Source: JAZNQL01 sp045531205 (lineage in GTDB: Bacteria; Bacillota; Clostridia; UMGS1883; UMGS1540). From it: DNA of 64,000 nucleotides. The translations under genes were made by a program, and so were the position numbers. The stretch is taken from the NCBI GenBank assembly GCA_045531205.1, contig JAZSDN010000052.1:23268-87267 (forward strand). The letters run 5' to 3'. Shown piece after piece: positions 42,742 to 52,934 of the stretch; position 1 is the first letter of the stretch, and each line of letters begins with the position of its first letter. The notes under the pieces were generated by a model, which saw only the letters and a program-made list of their open reading frames with translations, ran no database searches and was not told where the DNA came from.

Positions 42742-44697
42742 TTGAGTAAAAATTATACAATAGTGCCCTATATAAAGGGAGGATTTATATACCTTGCAGC
42801 TTTGCTTTGTGTTAGTATCCTTTCGTTTATTTTTGCTCCGTTATGGCTTGCACTTTTGATTACCGCTATTTTTTTAGTGGTAGTTATTATTGACTTTTTA
42901 AGAGACCGTTCTTCTGATAAATATCTTAAAAAGTATTTTGATTCACTTTCTCATGACCTTATAAAGAGTTGCGTTGAGGAGTCACCTCATTTTCCGTTTC
43001 CTTCGGCTCTTTTAAGCCGTTCGGGCAAGGTTATGTGGTTTAACAAATTGCTTGACAAGCTTTTTGACGGTGAATTTTTGTTTCAGCGTGATTTTGTTAA
43101 TTTAGTTAAAAACTTTGATATTTCGGCTGAAAATGATGATGGCTCTTTTCCAGTTATAAGAACTAAAATACACGAGCGCTTTTATGACGTTATTGCAAAC
43201 CGCTCGGAGGAAAATATTTTTGTATTTTTCATAGATGCTACAGAAGCAGAAACAACATATACTCTTTACAATGATGAAAAAACTGTTCCTATGCTGATAT
43301 GTTTTGATAACTATGATGAAATTATGCAAGGCGAAGACGAGGCTTCTTCTTCGCGTATCAATTCCGAAATATGGAATCTGCTTGTGAATTCAGTTGCTTC
43401 TTTGTCAGGTATAATAAAAAGACTTGAAAAGGATAAGTTTTTTGTACTTATAAATAATTCAGCTTTGGAAGCCTTAAAAGCTAAAAAGTTTGAGATTTTA
43501 GAGCAGGCGCATAAAATTACCTCTTCTTTTGCTCTTACCCCTACATTAAGTATTGGTATTGGCATTGGCGGAAAATCTCTTGCCGAAAATAACGCATTTG
43601 CGGCTGCTGCACTTGATATGGCTTTAGGCCGTGGCGGTGACCAGGCAGTTATTAAAAATAATGCTAATCTTTCTTACTTCGGAGGACAAACACAGGAAAC
43701 CGAAAAGAGAACCAAGGTTAAAGCAAGAGTTGTTTCCCACGCTTTATGGGAGCTTATCTCAAACGCTTCACAGGTTATTATTACAGGACACAGAAATGCT
43801 GATATTGACTGTCTTGGTGCTTGTTCGGGCATTGCGGCTATATCGCGTGCTCAAGGCAAAAAAACATTCATAGCCATGGAAATGCACGACGACTCGGTTG
43901 CCACTTCAAAAGAAAAGCTTTGCAAAAAGCCTGCTTATGACGGAGTTTTTATTTCTCCCGCCGAAGCTAATGAAATTATAACAAACCACACCTTGCTTGT
44001 TGTTGTAGACACTCATTCTCTGTCGTATATGGAAACACCTTCACTTCTGTCGGACACAGAGCATATTGTTCTTATTGACCACCACAGGAGATGTTCAGAT
44101 TATATTGAAGGTGCTGTTTTATCTTATCACGAGCCTTATGCTTCATCTGCATCCGAGCTTGTTTCGGAAATGTTTTTATACCTTCCGAATGCAAGACTTC
44201 TTCCAGAAGAAGCCGAAGTTTTATATGCAGGCATATATCTTGACACCAAAGGCTTTACGTTTAAAACAGGTGTAAGAACCCTTGAGTCTGCGGCATATTT
44301 AAGAAGGTCAGGTGTTGACCCATTATCGGCAAAGCAGCTGTTTAAAAACAACTTTAATTCTTATATGGGACGCACTAAACTTGTAAGTTCCGCTAAAATA
44401 TATAAGGAACATATTGCTATATCGGCAACAGAAACTTCTGCTACACAATATATGGTCGCACAGGCGGCTGACGAGCTTCTTAATATTTCAGAGGTTGATA
44501 CATCTTTTGTTCTTGCAATTTCGGGTGACGAGGTTGTAATAAGCGGACGTTCAACAGGAGCTGTAAATGTTCAGCTTATTTTAGAAAAGCTTGGCGGTGG
44601 CGGGCACATGAATGTTGCAGGTGCGCAATTAAAAGCTTCTATACCGGAAGCTTACGATATGCTTTGTGAGGCTATTGACAAATATTTATTCAAATAA
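42742..44697 (+). CDS. gdpP: Cyclic-di-AMP phosphodiesterase GdpP/YybT (DHH-DHHA1)
   Basis: 651 residues. The start is TTG at 42742, 8 bases after AAAGGAGG. Two membrane segments (about 12-50), a PAS-like region (about 75-180), a degenerate GGDEF domain (about 185-300), then DHH with GHRNADIDCLG (349-359) and DHHRRCSDY (446-454), and DHHA1 with GGGGHMNVAGA near 618-628. It breaks down c-di-AMP and so controls osmolyte and wall balance. It lies between the YybS-like gene and rplI, its standard context. Confidence 0.95.
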   Translation: MSKNYTIVPYIKGGFIYLAALLCVSILSFIFAPLWLALLITAIFLVVVIIDFLRDRSSDKYLKKYFDSLSHDLIKSCVEESPHFPFPSALLSRSGKVMWFNKLLDKLFDGEFLFQRDFVNLVKNFDISAENDDGSFPVIRTKIHERFYDVIANRSEENIFVFFIDATEAETTYTLYNDEKTVPMLICFDNYDEIMQGEDEASSSRINSEIWNLLVNSVASLSGIIKRLEKDKFFVLINNSALEALKAKKFEILEQAHKITSSFALTPTLSIGIGIGGKSLAENNAFAAAALDMALGRGGDQAVIKNNANLSYFGGQTQETEKRTKVKARVVSHALWELISNASQVIITGHRNADIDCLGACSGIAAISRAQGKKTFIAMEMHDDSVATSKEKLCKKPAYDGVFISPAEANEIITNHTLLVVVDTHSLSYMETPSLLSDTEHIVLIDHHRRCSDYIEGAVLSYHEPYASSASELVSEMFLYLPNARLLPEEAEVLYAGIYLDTKGFTFKTGVRTLESAAYLRRSGVDPLSAKQLFKNNFNSYMGRTKLVSSAKIYKEHIAISATETSATQYMVAQAADELLNISEVDTSFVLAISGDEVVISGRSTGAVNVQLILEKLGGGGHMNVAGAQLKASIPEAYDMLCEAIDKYLFK

Positions 44698-44719
44698 TTC
44701 TTGAAAGGATTGATATATA

Positions 44720-45166
44720 ATGAAGGTTATTTTAAATGCTGACGTTAAAGGTCAGGGTAAAAAAGGACAGATTGTAAACGTAAGTGACGGTTATGCAAGA
44801 AACTTTTTATTTCCCAAAGGTTTGGCATCGGAAGCTACAAAGGCTGCTGTAAACGACCTTGCAGGAAAAGAAGCTTCGGCACAGTATCACAAAGAGCAGG
44901 AGCTTTTGGCGGCAAAAGAAGCTGCTTCAAAAATTGATGGCAAAACTGTTCGTCTTTCGGGAAAAGCAGGTGCAAACGGAAAGCTTTTTGGTTCAATAAC
45001 CGGTCAGGATGTTGCCAATGCTATAAAAATGCAGCTTCACGTTGTTGTTGACAAAAGAAAGATTGACCTTGGCGATGGTATAAAAACAACAGGTGAAATA
45101 ACAGTTGATGTTAAAATTTATCCTTCGGTTACTGCAAAAGTAAAAGTTTTAGTAGAAGCTGAATAA
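44720..45166 (+). CDS. rplI: 50S ribosomal protein L9
   Basis: 148 residues. The N-terminal MKVILNADVKGQGKKGQIV and GYARNFLFPKGLA are the L9 signature, followed by the long connecting helix and C-terminal domain ending in LVEAE. AAAGGAT precedes the ATG. Located between gdpP and dnaB, its conserved place. Confidence 0.97.
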   Translation: MKVILNADVKGQGKKGQIVNVSDGYARNFLFPKGLASEATKAAVNDLAGKEASAQYHKEQELLAAKEAASKIDGKTVRLSGKAGANGKLFGSITGQDVANAIKMQLHVVVDKRKIDLGDGIKTTGEITVDVKIYPSVTAKVKVLVEAE

Positions 45167-45178
45167 GGAGTGATTCCT

Positions 45179-46507
45179 ATGGATACACAGCTTGGAAGAA
45201 GTATGCCATACAGTCTTGAAGCGGAGCAAGCCGTTTTAGGCAGTATGATAATAAGCCACGATGCCTTGACTAAGGTTATGGAAAAAGCCGTTCGTTCGGA
45301 TGACTTTTTTCTTGAACAGCACAAGGTTATTTTTGATGCTTTAATGAATCTTTTTGCCCAGAATACTCCTATTGACCTTGTCACTTTAAGCGGAGAGCTT
45401 TCGGATAAGCTTGACTCGATAGGCGGTATTTCTTATATTGGCAATGTTGCAAACAGTGTAAGTACAACTGAAAATATTAAATACTACATTGATATTGTTA
45501 AAAATAAATCTATTTTGCGCAAGCTGATTTCTGCTTCCACAGAAATTGCCGATATGAGTTATTCGGAAGCGGAAGATGTTTCGGCTATTTTAAACAGTGC
45601 CGAGCAAAAAATATTCAGCATTTTACAGGGCAGAACTTCTCAAGGTTTTTATCATATCCGTGACGTTATGCCCGAAACTATAAAGGCCATTGAAAACTTA
45701 AGAGAAAATGCGGGTAAAATTTCAGGACTTCCTTCAGGCTTTAAAAGGCTTGATGCAATGACTGCAGGTTTTCAGAATACTGACCTTATAATTTTAGCGG
45801 CACGTCCCGGTATAGGTAAAACAAGTTTTGCTTTGAATATTGCAAAAAATGTTGCATTGACAAAGAATGTTCCTATTGCTATTTTCTCGCTTGAAATGTC
45901 AAAGGAACAGCTTGTTAATCGTCTTTTGATAAGCGAAGCTATGGTTCATGGCGAAAATATGAAAAACGGTACTCTTTCGCAGGATGATATGACAAGAATT
46001 GCACACGCTCTGGGTAAGCTTGTTAAGGCTCCTATTTATATTGACGATACTCCCGGTATTTCTGCAACTGAAATCCGTGCAAAATGCAGAAGATTAAAAC
46101 TCGAAAAAGGTCTTGGTATGGTTGTAATTGACTATTTACAGCTTATGCAAGGCTCGAAAAAATCAGATAACCGTCAGCAGGAAATTTCGGAAATTTCCCG
46201 TTCAATAAAAATTATTGCAAAAGAACTTAATGTTCCTGTAATAACTCTTTCACAGCTAAGCCGTGCTGCGGAAGCCAGAGCTGACAAGCGTCCTATTTTA
46301 AGTGACCTTCGTGAATCTGGTGCTATTGAACAGGATGCTGATATAGTTATGTTTTTAAGCCGTCAGTCAGGCGAGGATGTTCCTCCCGATGAGCAGAACA
46401 TTGCAAGATGCGAAATTGCAAAGCACCGTAACGGCGCAACAGGTTATGTTGACCTTGTTTGGCGTGGCGAATATACATTGTTTACAGATTACGAACCTGA
46501 AAGGTAA
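45179..46507 (+). CDS. dnaB: Replicative DNA helicase
   Basis: 442 residues from the ATG at 45179, 8 bases after GGAG; a GTG three codons upstream overlaps that site. N-terminal domain ends near 150; the RecA-like C-terminal half has Walker A RPGIGKTSFA near 208-217, FSLEMSKEQLV, VVIDYLQLMQG and the arginine finger region. It unwinds DNA at the fork. No intein is present. It follows rplI by 12 bases. Confidence 0.97.
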   Translation: MDTQLGRSMPYSLEAEQAVLGSMIISHDALTKVMEKAVRSDDFFLEQHKVIFDALMNLFAQNTPIDLVTLSGELSDKLDSIGGISYIGNVANSVSTTENIKYYIDIVKNKSILRKLISASTEIADMSYSEAEDVSAILNSAEQKIFSILQGRTSQGFYHIRDVMPETIKAIENLRENAGKISGLPSGFKRLDAMTAGFQNTDLIILAARPGIGKTSFALNIAKNVALTKNVPIAIFSLEMSKEQLVNRLLISEAMVHGENMKNGTLSQDDMTRIAHALGKLVKAPIYIDDTPGISATEIRAKCRRLKLEKGLGMVVIDYLQLMQGSKKSDNRQQEISEISRSIKIIAKELNVPVITLSQLSRAAEARADKRPILSDLRESGAIEQDADIVMFLSRQSGEDVPPDEQNIARCEIAKHRNGATGYVDLVWRGEYTLFTDYEPER

Positions 46508-46511
46508 TAAA

Positions 46512-47822
46512 ATGCTTTTAAAATCATTTGCAGATTATATTAAAAGGAATAATCTTTTCAGCTATGGCGATACTGTTATAGTAGCAGTTTCGGGCGGAGC
46601 TGATTCGGTATGCCTTTTACACCTTTTATGCAAACTAGACTGGAATCTTAATATAATATGCGCACATGTAAATCACAATTTAAGAGAAACGGCAAAGCGT
46701 GACGAACTTTTTGTAAAAAATTTGTGTGAAACTTTGGGTGTTACTTTTAAAGTTTATTCTGCAGATATAAAAAGAATTGCAAAAGAAGAAAATATATCTG
46801 AAGAGCTTGCGGGAAGAAATGAAAGATATAAATTTTTCCATGCTTTAAAAGAAGAATACTCCGCTTCGGCAATTTTAACTGCACATACAAAAAATGACCA
46901 GGCTGAAACTTTGCTTATGCATCTTATAAGAGGAAGCGGTACTCACGGTCTTGCAGGCATTGCTCCAAAACGTGACGATTTTGTGGTAAGACCGCTTTTG
47001 CAAACCTCCCGTGATGAAATTGAAAGCTTTCTTTTAGAAAATTCTTTTGAATGGACAGAAGATGAAACAAATGCAACTGATGATTATTTCAGAAACAAAA
47101 TAAGGCATAACCTTATTCCCCTGCTTTGTGATTTAAATCCTTCTTTTATTGACGCTGCATCAAGGTGTGCTGAAATAGTACGCAAGGAAGACGATTTTTT
47201 AGAAGATACAGTTTCTTCCCTTAATGTTATAAAATATGACGGTAATGCAATATTGCTTGATTCTGCTATTTTACTAAAAAACAGTGCTTTGGCAGGAAGG
47301 ATTATTTCAAAGATTTTAAAAAATCCTTCAAGGCAGGATATTGATGCTGTTTTTGATTTAGCGTCGGCTCGCTCTGGAAAAGCCGCAGAGCTTTCGGGTA
47401 ATCTTTCTGCCCGTGCAGAACGAGGATTTATTGCAATAACTGAAAAAAAGAGTTTTGAATATTGTATTAAACTTTTACCGGGGAAAAATTATATTCCCGA
47501 AACAAATACTGTTATAACCCTGTCTGATACAAAAAGTAAAGGTGCTGTTGCCCTTCCATCAGGTGAATATTATGCCAGAAAAAGAAAAAACGGTGACAGA
47601 TTTTCGCCCGAGGGAATGCGTGGTTCAAAAAATTTAAGTGATTTTTTTACAGATAATAAAATACCTGCGTACAAAAGAGACCAAATTCCGGTTATAATAT
47701 ATAATGAAAAGATAGCTGCGGTTGGAAATTTACGACGTGATAACAATTTTGTTCCAAAAGAGAACGAAAAAATAATATACATTAACATTGAAAGGAATAC
47801 AGAAGATGCACAAGGACGTTGA
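46512..47822 (+). CDS. tilS: tRNA(Ile)-lysidine synthase
   Basis: 436 residues from the ATG at 46512, 4 bases after the dnaB stop, with GAAAGG upstream inside dnaB. The PP-loop SGGADS at 27-32 binds ATP; CAHVNHNLR and LTAHTKNDQAETLLMHLIRG follow, and the C-terminal domain ends with KIPAYKRDQIPVI. It modifies C34 of tRNA-Ile2 to lysidine so that AUA is read as Ile. It overlaps hpt. Confidence 0.96.
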   Translation: MLLKSFADYIKRNNLFSYGDTVIVAVSGGADSVCLLHLLCKLDWNLNIICAHVNHNLRETAKRDELFVKNLCETLGVTFKVYSADIKRIAKEENISEELAGRNERYKFFHALKEEYSASAILTAHTKNDQAETLLMHLIRGSGTHGLAGIAPKRDDFVVRPLLQTSRDEIESFLLENSFEWTEDETNATDDYFRNKIRHNLIPLLCDLNPSFIDAASRCAEIVRKEDDFLEDTVSSLNVIKYDGNAILLDSAILLKNSALAGRIISKILKNPSRQDIDAVFDLASARSGKAAELSGNLSARAERGFIAITEKKSFEYCIKLLPGKNYIPETNTVITLSDTKSKGAVALPSGEYYARKRKNGDRFSPEGMRGSKNLSDFFTDNKIPAYKRDQIPVIIYNEKIAAVGNLRRDNNFVPKENEKIIYINIERNTEDAQGR

Positions 47823-48345
47823 AAAAATTTTAATTTCAGAAGAAGAACTACATTCAAAAGTTCAGGAACTTGCTGCTCAAATTACAAAGGATTACCAAAA
47901 CAAAAATGTTTTAATAATTTCTGTTTTAAAAGGTGCTTTTGTATTTGCGGCAGACTTAATGCGCAGCATCGAACTTGATACTTCTATTGATTTTATGGTT
48001 GTATCAAGCTACGCAGACTCACATATAACAAGCCAAAAAATAAATGTAATAAAAGACACAAAAAAAGACCTTTCGGGGTATGATGTACTTATTGCTGAAG
48101 ATATTTTAGACAGCGGCTTCACATTAAAGCATATTACCGAATTACTTAAAAGTCGCGGTGCAGAAAGTGTTAAAATATGCACCCTGCTTAACAAACCTGC
48201 ACGCCGCCGTGTAGAAATTGATGTTGATTACGTTGGATTTGATGTTCCCGACGAATTCGTTGTAGGCTACGGACTTGATTTTGCTGAAAAATACCGCAAC
48301 TTACCTTATATAGGTATTTTAAAGCCTTGTGTATATGAAAAATAA
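47806..48345 (+). CDS. hpt: Hypoxanthine phosphoribosyltransferase
   Basis: 179 residues from the ATG at 47806, 9 bases after GAAAGGAA and 17 bases inside the end of tilS. The PRPP-binding motif VLIAEDILDSG at 94-104 and the substrate loop VGYGLDFAEKYRNLPYIG identify it. It salvages hypoxanthine and guanine to IMP and GMP. The gene order tilS-hpt-ftsH is the standard one of Bacillus and Clostridia. Confidence 0.96.
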   Translation: MHKDVEKILISEEELHSKVQELAAQITKDYQNKNVLIISVLKGAFVFAADLMRSIELDTSIDFMVVSSYADSHITSQKINVIKDTKKDLSGYDVLIAEDILDSGFTLKHITELLKSRGAESVKICTLLNKPARRRVEIDVDYVGFDVPDEFVVGYGLDFAEKYRNLPYIGILKPCVYEK

Positions 48346-48377
48346 TTAAACTTTTTTTGAACTTTTTATAAAAACAG

Positions 48378-48406
48378 TTGTATTCTATTTTTTAATATGA
48401 TAGAAT
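48378..48406 (+). promoter_or_regulatory. Promoter upstream of ftsH
   Basis: TTGTAT (48378-48383), 17 bases, TAGAAT (48401-48406), about 35 bases before the ftsH start codon. Confidence 0.6.
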
Positions 48407-48440
48407 GCTAAAAAATTTTTAGAAACTGGAGGACATATTA

Positions 48441-50300
48441 ATGCCCAAAATCCTCAAAAACTTATCGTTTTGGATTATTTTATTTTTTGTTGTATTTTTA
48501 ATATACTCAACCATTTCAACGGGTGGCGGAGTTAATGAGGTTTCCTTCTCTGAATTTGAAGGATATCTGCGTTCTTCCGAAATAAAGGAAATGGTTGTTG
48601 AAGAACAGCTTGTTACTGCTACTTTATACAGCAAAATAAAAGACGATAACGGAAAAGAATATAATACTATAGTGACAGAAATCCCGTCTCCCGAGATTCT
48701 TTATACCCATGTGGGAGACCTGATCCGCCAGCAGACTTCAAGCGGCACGCTTACTCTTTTGATGGATGCTCCTGATGCGGTACCTTTCTGGATTTCGATG
48801 CTTCCTACTCTTATTATAATTATAATGCTTGCTGTGTTCTGGTTTGTATTTATGCGTCAGTCACAGGGTGGCGGTGCAGGAAAGGCTATGTCCTTTGGCA
48901 AAAGCCGTGCCCAGAAGCTTAATGAAAATGCTAAAAAGTACACCTTTGCCGATGTTGCAGGTGCTGATGAGGAAAAAGAAGACCTTGTTGAAATTGTTGA
49001 CTTTCTAAAGAGTCCTGCACGTTTTACAGAGCTTGGTGCTCGTATTCCCAAAGGAGTGTTGCTTGTAGGCCCTCCGGGAACAGGTAAAACTTTACTTGCA
49101 AAAGCAGTCGCCGGGGAAGCAGGGGTTCCGTTTTTCAGCATAAGCGGTTCTGACTTTGTTGAAATGTTTGTTGGTGTTGGTGCTTCACGTGTACGTGACC
49201 TTTTTGAACAGGCTAAAAAGAATTCCCCTTGCATTATTTTTATCGACGAAATTGATGCTGTGGGACGTCAGAGAGGAACAGGTCTTGGCGGCGGTCACGA
49301 CGAACGTGAGCAGACCTTAAACCAGTTACTTGTTGAAATGGACGGCTTTACTGTAAACGAAAATATAATTGTTATGGCAGCAACAAACCGTGCTGATATT
49401 TTAGACCCCGCACTTTTACGTCCGGGAAGATTTGACAGACAGATTTTTGTTGGTATCCCCGACCAGAAGGGCAGAGAAGCTATTTTAAAGGTTCACGCAA
49501 AAAATAAGCCTTTAGGTCAGGATGTTTCTTTGGAAGATATTGCTAAAACAACCTATGGTTTTACAGGTGCAGACCTTGAAAATCTTTTGAATGAAGGTGC
49601 ACTTTTAGCAGCAAGAAGAAAGAAAAAAGAAATAAATATGTCTGAACTTAATGAAGCTTTATTAAAGGTTGTAATGGGTACCGAAAAGAAGAGCAGAGTT
49701 ATAAAAGACAAAGATAAGAAGACTACTGCTTTTCACGAGGCAGGTCACGCTGTTGTGGCTGCTCTTTTACCGACTCAGGACCCTGTACATCAGGTTTCTA
49801 TTATCCCCCGCGGACGTGCAGGCGGTTTTACTATGTATTTACCCGATACCGACAAAACTTATATTTCAAAGCAGGAAATGCTTGACGATATAGTTGTTTG
49901 TATGGCTGGCCGTGTTACCGAAAAAATTCTGTTTGGCGAGATAAATACCGGTGCATCGGGCGATATTCAACAGGCAACAAAAATTGCAAATCAGATGGTT
50001 ACAAAATATGGTATGAGCGATAAACTGGGTTCTGTTATGTACGGCTCTGACGAAAATGAAGTATTTATCGGTCGTGACTACGGACACACACGCTCTTACA
50101 GTGAAGAAACTGCCGCTATAATAGACAGCGAAGTTAAAGCTATTATTTCGGATTCTTACGGAAGATGTGAAAATCTTGTCAAGGAAAACATTGACAAAAT
50201 TGACCGTGTAGCAAATTCACTTATAGAAAAAGAAAAGCTTGACGGAAATGAATTTTATGAGATTTTTAACTCTAAAGTATCTGAAAATGTGGAGGAATAA
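48441..50300 (+). CDS. ftsH: ATP-dependent zinc metalloprotease FtsH
   Basis: 619 residues. Two membrane segments (about 7-26 and 113-134) flank a short external domain. AAA module with Walker A GPPGTGKT near 210-217, Walker B IIFIDEIDAVG and GLGGGHDEREQTLNQLL; zinc protease site HEAGH at 432-436 with the third ligand further on. It degrades misfolded membrane proteins and regulators. GGAGGACAT precedes the ATG. It ends 3 bases before the aminopeptidase gene. Confidence 0.97.
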   Translation: MPKILKNLSFWIILFFVVFLIYSTISTGGGVNEVSFSEFEGYLRSSEIKEMVVEEQLVTATLYSKIKDDNGKEYNTIVTEIPSPEILYTHVGDLIRQQTSSGTLTLLMDAPDAVPFWISMLPTLIIIIMLAVFWFVFMRQSQGGGAGKAMSFGKSRAQKLNENAKKYTFADVAGADEEKEDLVEIVDFLKSPARFTELGARIPKGVLLVGPPGTGKTLLAKAVAGEAGVPFFSISGSDFVEMFVGVGASRVRDLFEQAKKNSPCIIFIDEIDAVGRQRGTGLGGGHDEREQTLNQLLVEMDGFTVNENIIVMAATNRADILDPALLRPGRFDRQIFVGIPDQKGREAILKVHAKNKPLGQDVSLEDIAKTTYGFTGADLENLLNEGALLAARRKKKEINMSELNEALLKVVMGTEKKSRVIKDKDKKTTAFHEAGHAVVAALLPTQDPVHQVSIIPRGRAGGFTMYLPDTDKTYISKQEMLDDIVVCMAGRVTEKILFGEINTGASGDIQQATKIANQMVTKYGMSDKLGSVMYGSDENEVFIGRDYGHTRSYSEETAAIIDSEVKAIISDSYGRCENLVKENIDKIDRVANSLIEKEKLDGNEFYEIFNSKVSENVEE

Positions 50301-50303
50301 TAA

Positions 50304-51686
50304 ATGAATCTTGAAGAAAAACTTTGTCTTAATAAAAAAAATGGTTGGCTTTTAAAGCCTGAACTTCGTGATACGGTTTTTGATTTTTGCGAAGGCTATA
50401 AGGATTTTTTAAATAAATCACGCACTGAACGTGAATTTGCAATCAATACAGTTATAGAAGCAGAAAAACAGGGATTTCGTCCCTTATCCTCTTTTGATTC
50501 TTTAAAACCAGGAGATAAGGTTTACAGAGTAAACAGAGGAAAAGCTGTTTTGCTTGCTGTTATAGGAACAGAAAACATAGAAGAAGGAATCAATATTATT
50601 GGTGCGCACATTGACTCACCAAGACTTGATTTAAAGCAGGTTCCCTTTTTAGAGGATACTGACATTGCGTTTTTAAAAACTCATTACTATGGCGGTATTA
50701 AAAAATATCAGTGGACTACTATTCCTCTGGCTTTGCACGGAAAGGTTTGTCTTGCAAACGGAGATGAAGTTGATTTGGCAATAGGTGATGAAGGTGATGA
50801 TGTTACCTTTACAATTTCTGACCTTCTCCCCCATCTTGCACAAGAGCAGGCAAAGAAAACTATGGGACAGATTATTGATGCTGAAAATCTTAACATCATA
50901 ATAGGCAGTATTCCTCTTGATGACAAGGACGCAAAAAATCCCGTTAAGCTTGCTATTTTAGATTATCTTAACAAAACCTACGGAATTGTGGAAGCTGACT
51001 TTTTAAGCGCAGAAATTGAAGCTGTACCCGCTTTTAACTTAAAGGATATCGGTTTTGACCGCAGTATGATTGGTGGTCCCGGTCAGGATGACAGAATTTG
51101 TGCATACCCCGAGCTTATGGCTTTATTTGATATTGATACTCCAAAGAAAACTGCAGTTTGCCTTTTGGTTGACAAGGAAGAAATAGGCAGTATGGGAAAT
51201 ACGGGTATGAAGTCACGTTTCTTTGAAAATACTTTAGCTGAAATGATAAATCTTATGGGTCAGGGTGAATTATCACTTCGCCGTTGCCTTTCTGCTTCAA
51301 AATGTATTTCTGCAGACGTTAATGCAGCTTTCGACCCTGCTTACGCTTCTGTTATGGATAAGCAGAACTCATCCTTAATGGGATACGGCCCGTTGATTTC
51401 AAAATACACAGGCTCAAGAGGCAAATCGGGTTCAAGTGATGCATCGGCTGAATATGTAAGCTATGTAAGAAATATATTCGATTCAAACGGTATTGTTTGG
51501 CAGACAGGTGAGCTTGGAAAGGTTGACATTGGCGGTGGCGGTACTATTGCCCAGTATGTTGCAAATCTTGACATTGACACAATTGATATGGGTGTTGCCC
51601 TTCTTTCGATGCATTCACCCATGGAAGTTGCTTCAAAGTTTGATATTTATATGGCTTATGAAGCTTATAAGGCATTTATAAAATAA
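50304..51686 (+). CDS. M18-family aminopeptidase (aspartyl aminopeptidase type)
   Basis: 460 residues. Zinc ligand motifs of family M18: GAHIDSPRLDLKQ near 102-114, GGPGQDDRICAYPELMAL, and DKEEIGSMGNTGMKS; a C-terminal SMHSPMEVASKFDIY closes the family pattern. It is a cytoplasmic peptidase that trims acidic or hydrophobic N-terminal residues. The unusually long insert with TISDLLPHLAQEQ is typical of the large bacterial M18 forms. GGAGGA precedes the ATG; cotranscribed with ftsH. Confidence 0.94.
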   Translation: MNLEEKLCLNKKNGWLLKPELRDTVFDFCEGYKDFLNKSRTEREFAINTVIEAEKQGFRPLSSFDSLKPGDKVYRVNRGKAVLLAVIGTENIEEGINIIGAHIDSPRLDLKQVPFLEDTDIAFLKTHYYGGIKKYQWTTIPLALHGKVCLANGDEVDLAIGDEGDDVTFTISDLLPHLAQEQAKKTMGQIIDAENLNIIIGSIPLDDKDAKNPVKLAILDYLNKTYGIVEADFLSAEIEAVPAFNLKDIGFDRSMIGGPGQDDRICAYPELMALFDIDTPKKTAVCLLVDKEEIGSMGNTGMKSRFFENTLAEMINLMGQGELSLRRCLSASKCISADVNAAFDPAYASVMDKQNSSLMGYGPLISKYTGSRGKSGSSDASAEYVSYVRNIFDSNGIVWQTGELGKVDIGGGGTIAQYVANLDIDTIDMGVALLSMHSPMEVASKFDIYMAYEAYKAFIK

Positions 51687-51699
51687 ATACCAATATAAC

Positions 51700-51729
51700 A
51701 AAAAGGCGATGAAAATTCAACGCCTTTTT
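51700..51729. terminator. Terminator between convergent genes
   Basis: AAAAAGGCG / CGCCTTTTT with a 12-base loop and T tracts on both strands, between the aminopeptidase and GH172-type genes. Confidence 0.8.
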
Positions 51730-51730
51730 A

Positions 51731-52822
51731 TTATATTAAACTTAAATATTCTTTTGATGGAAGTTTTGGGAAGGTTTTACATATACTGTCCTGATACCAG
51801 AATGCTACTGATGATATATCATCCTGCAAAGGAAGGTACTGTGTGCCAAATTCACGCCATCCAAGTGCCTGCATTGTTATTTTTATATCTTTTTTAAAGT
51901 AAATGGGATCCTGAATATGCCAGCGATACATTGAAAATCTTTCCTGCGAGGCAAAAGGATTTTTAGCCTTGTTTAATTTTGCAAAGCCTGAATACGGGGT
52001 TGAATAGTTTTTATACCCGTCATCATCTGCAAAACACCATGCTCCGCAAAAATAGTCTTCTGTTCCCGTTCCGCATATTGTGGGAAATTCTTTATCACCA
52101 TCGAGATAGAATTTTATTTCTCCTTCTCCCCACCAGCCATTATTGTTTGTCCCCCAAAGCATATATGTTCCTACATATTGTCCGTTACCTTCAACATTAT
52201 CTAAAATTGTATATACATCTTTATACGGAAGCGGATTTATTCTTCTAAACTGTGCGTGAAAATATGCACAGCCTTTTGGCAGCTCTGTTAAAATATAATC
52301 TATCTGATAATATACAATTATATTTTTTGCATCACCATCGTTATAATATGTATTTTCCAAGGTGATTTTACACTTTTTGTAAAAAGGCATTTCCCAGTAA
52401 CAATTCAATGCTCGATTTGCGTTTACACATACGGGCAAGGATGAAATCTGATTATATTGCTGTTCGTCAGCAGAGGCAAAAAAATCTCCCAAAGGGCATT
52501 CTACCGAAGGGGCATCACTTTCGTCCCAATAAATTCTTAAAATGAGTTTTCGGTTTATATTTGAGCTGTTGGTTATCCATATATGCTTTATTATTCCCGG
52601 ACCGTCGATTTCGGCTAAAGTAAAGGTTTCGCCGGGTTTGATTTCTATACTTGGCGAAACTTTCCAGCCTTGTCCGAGTGCTGAGGCAGCTTTTGCGCCT
52701 GTTCCTTCTGTTGCCATACCGCCTTTTCCTTTTTTACCGGTAAAATTTTCGGCAGATATTGACCTTGACTCCATATTTGTTATTCTTGTTATTGATGATA
52801 ATGCACTTTGAAAATTATACAT
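51731..52822 (-). CDS. DUF2961 / GH172-type glycoside hydrolase-like protein
   Basis: 363 residues, no signal peptide. It matches the DUF2961 (GH172) jelly-roll family: SSNINRKLILRIYWDESDAPSVECPLGDFF (about 84-113), then GEIKFYLDGDKEFPTICGTGTEDYF near 225-250 and the closing SVAFWYQD. Characterised GH172 members act on arabinofuranose or fructofuranose glycosides and form multimers. It is divergent from an AraC regulator 112 bases away, which probably controls it. GGAAGG precedes the ATG. Confidence 0.87.
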   Translation of the reverse strand: MYNFQSALSSITRITNMESRSISAENFTGKKGKGGMATEGTGAKAASALGQGWKVSPSIEIKPGETFTLAEIDGPGIIKHIWITNSSNINRKLILRIYWDESDAPSVECPLGDFFASADEQQYNQISSLPVCVNANRALNCYWEMPFYKKCKITLENTYYNDGDAKNIIVYYQIDYILTELPKGCAYFHAQFRRINPLPYKDVYTILDNVEGNGQYVGTYMLWGTNNNGWWGEGEIKFYLDGDKEFPTICGTGTEDYFCGAWCFADDDGYKNYSTPYSGFAKLNKAKNPFASQERFSMYRWHIQDPIYFKKDIKITMQALGWREFGTQYLPLQDDISSVAFWYQDSICKTFPKLPSKEYLSLI

Positions 52823-52934
52823 TTATTGACTTCCTTCCTTATATTTGCTATAATTATTATGCAAAATAAATACTTGGTTTTTCAATAGCAATTATTTGCA
52901 AAATACTTGGATATTATTTTAAGGGAGGAGTTTT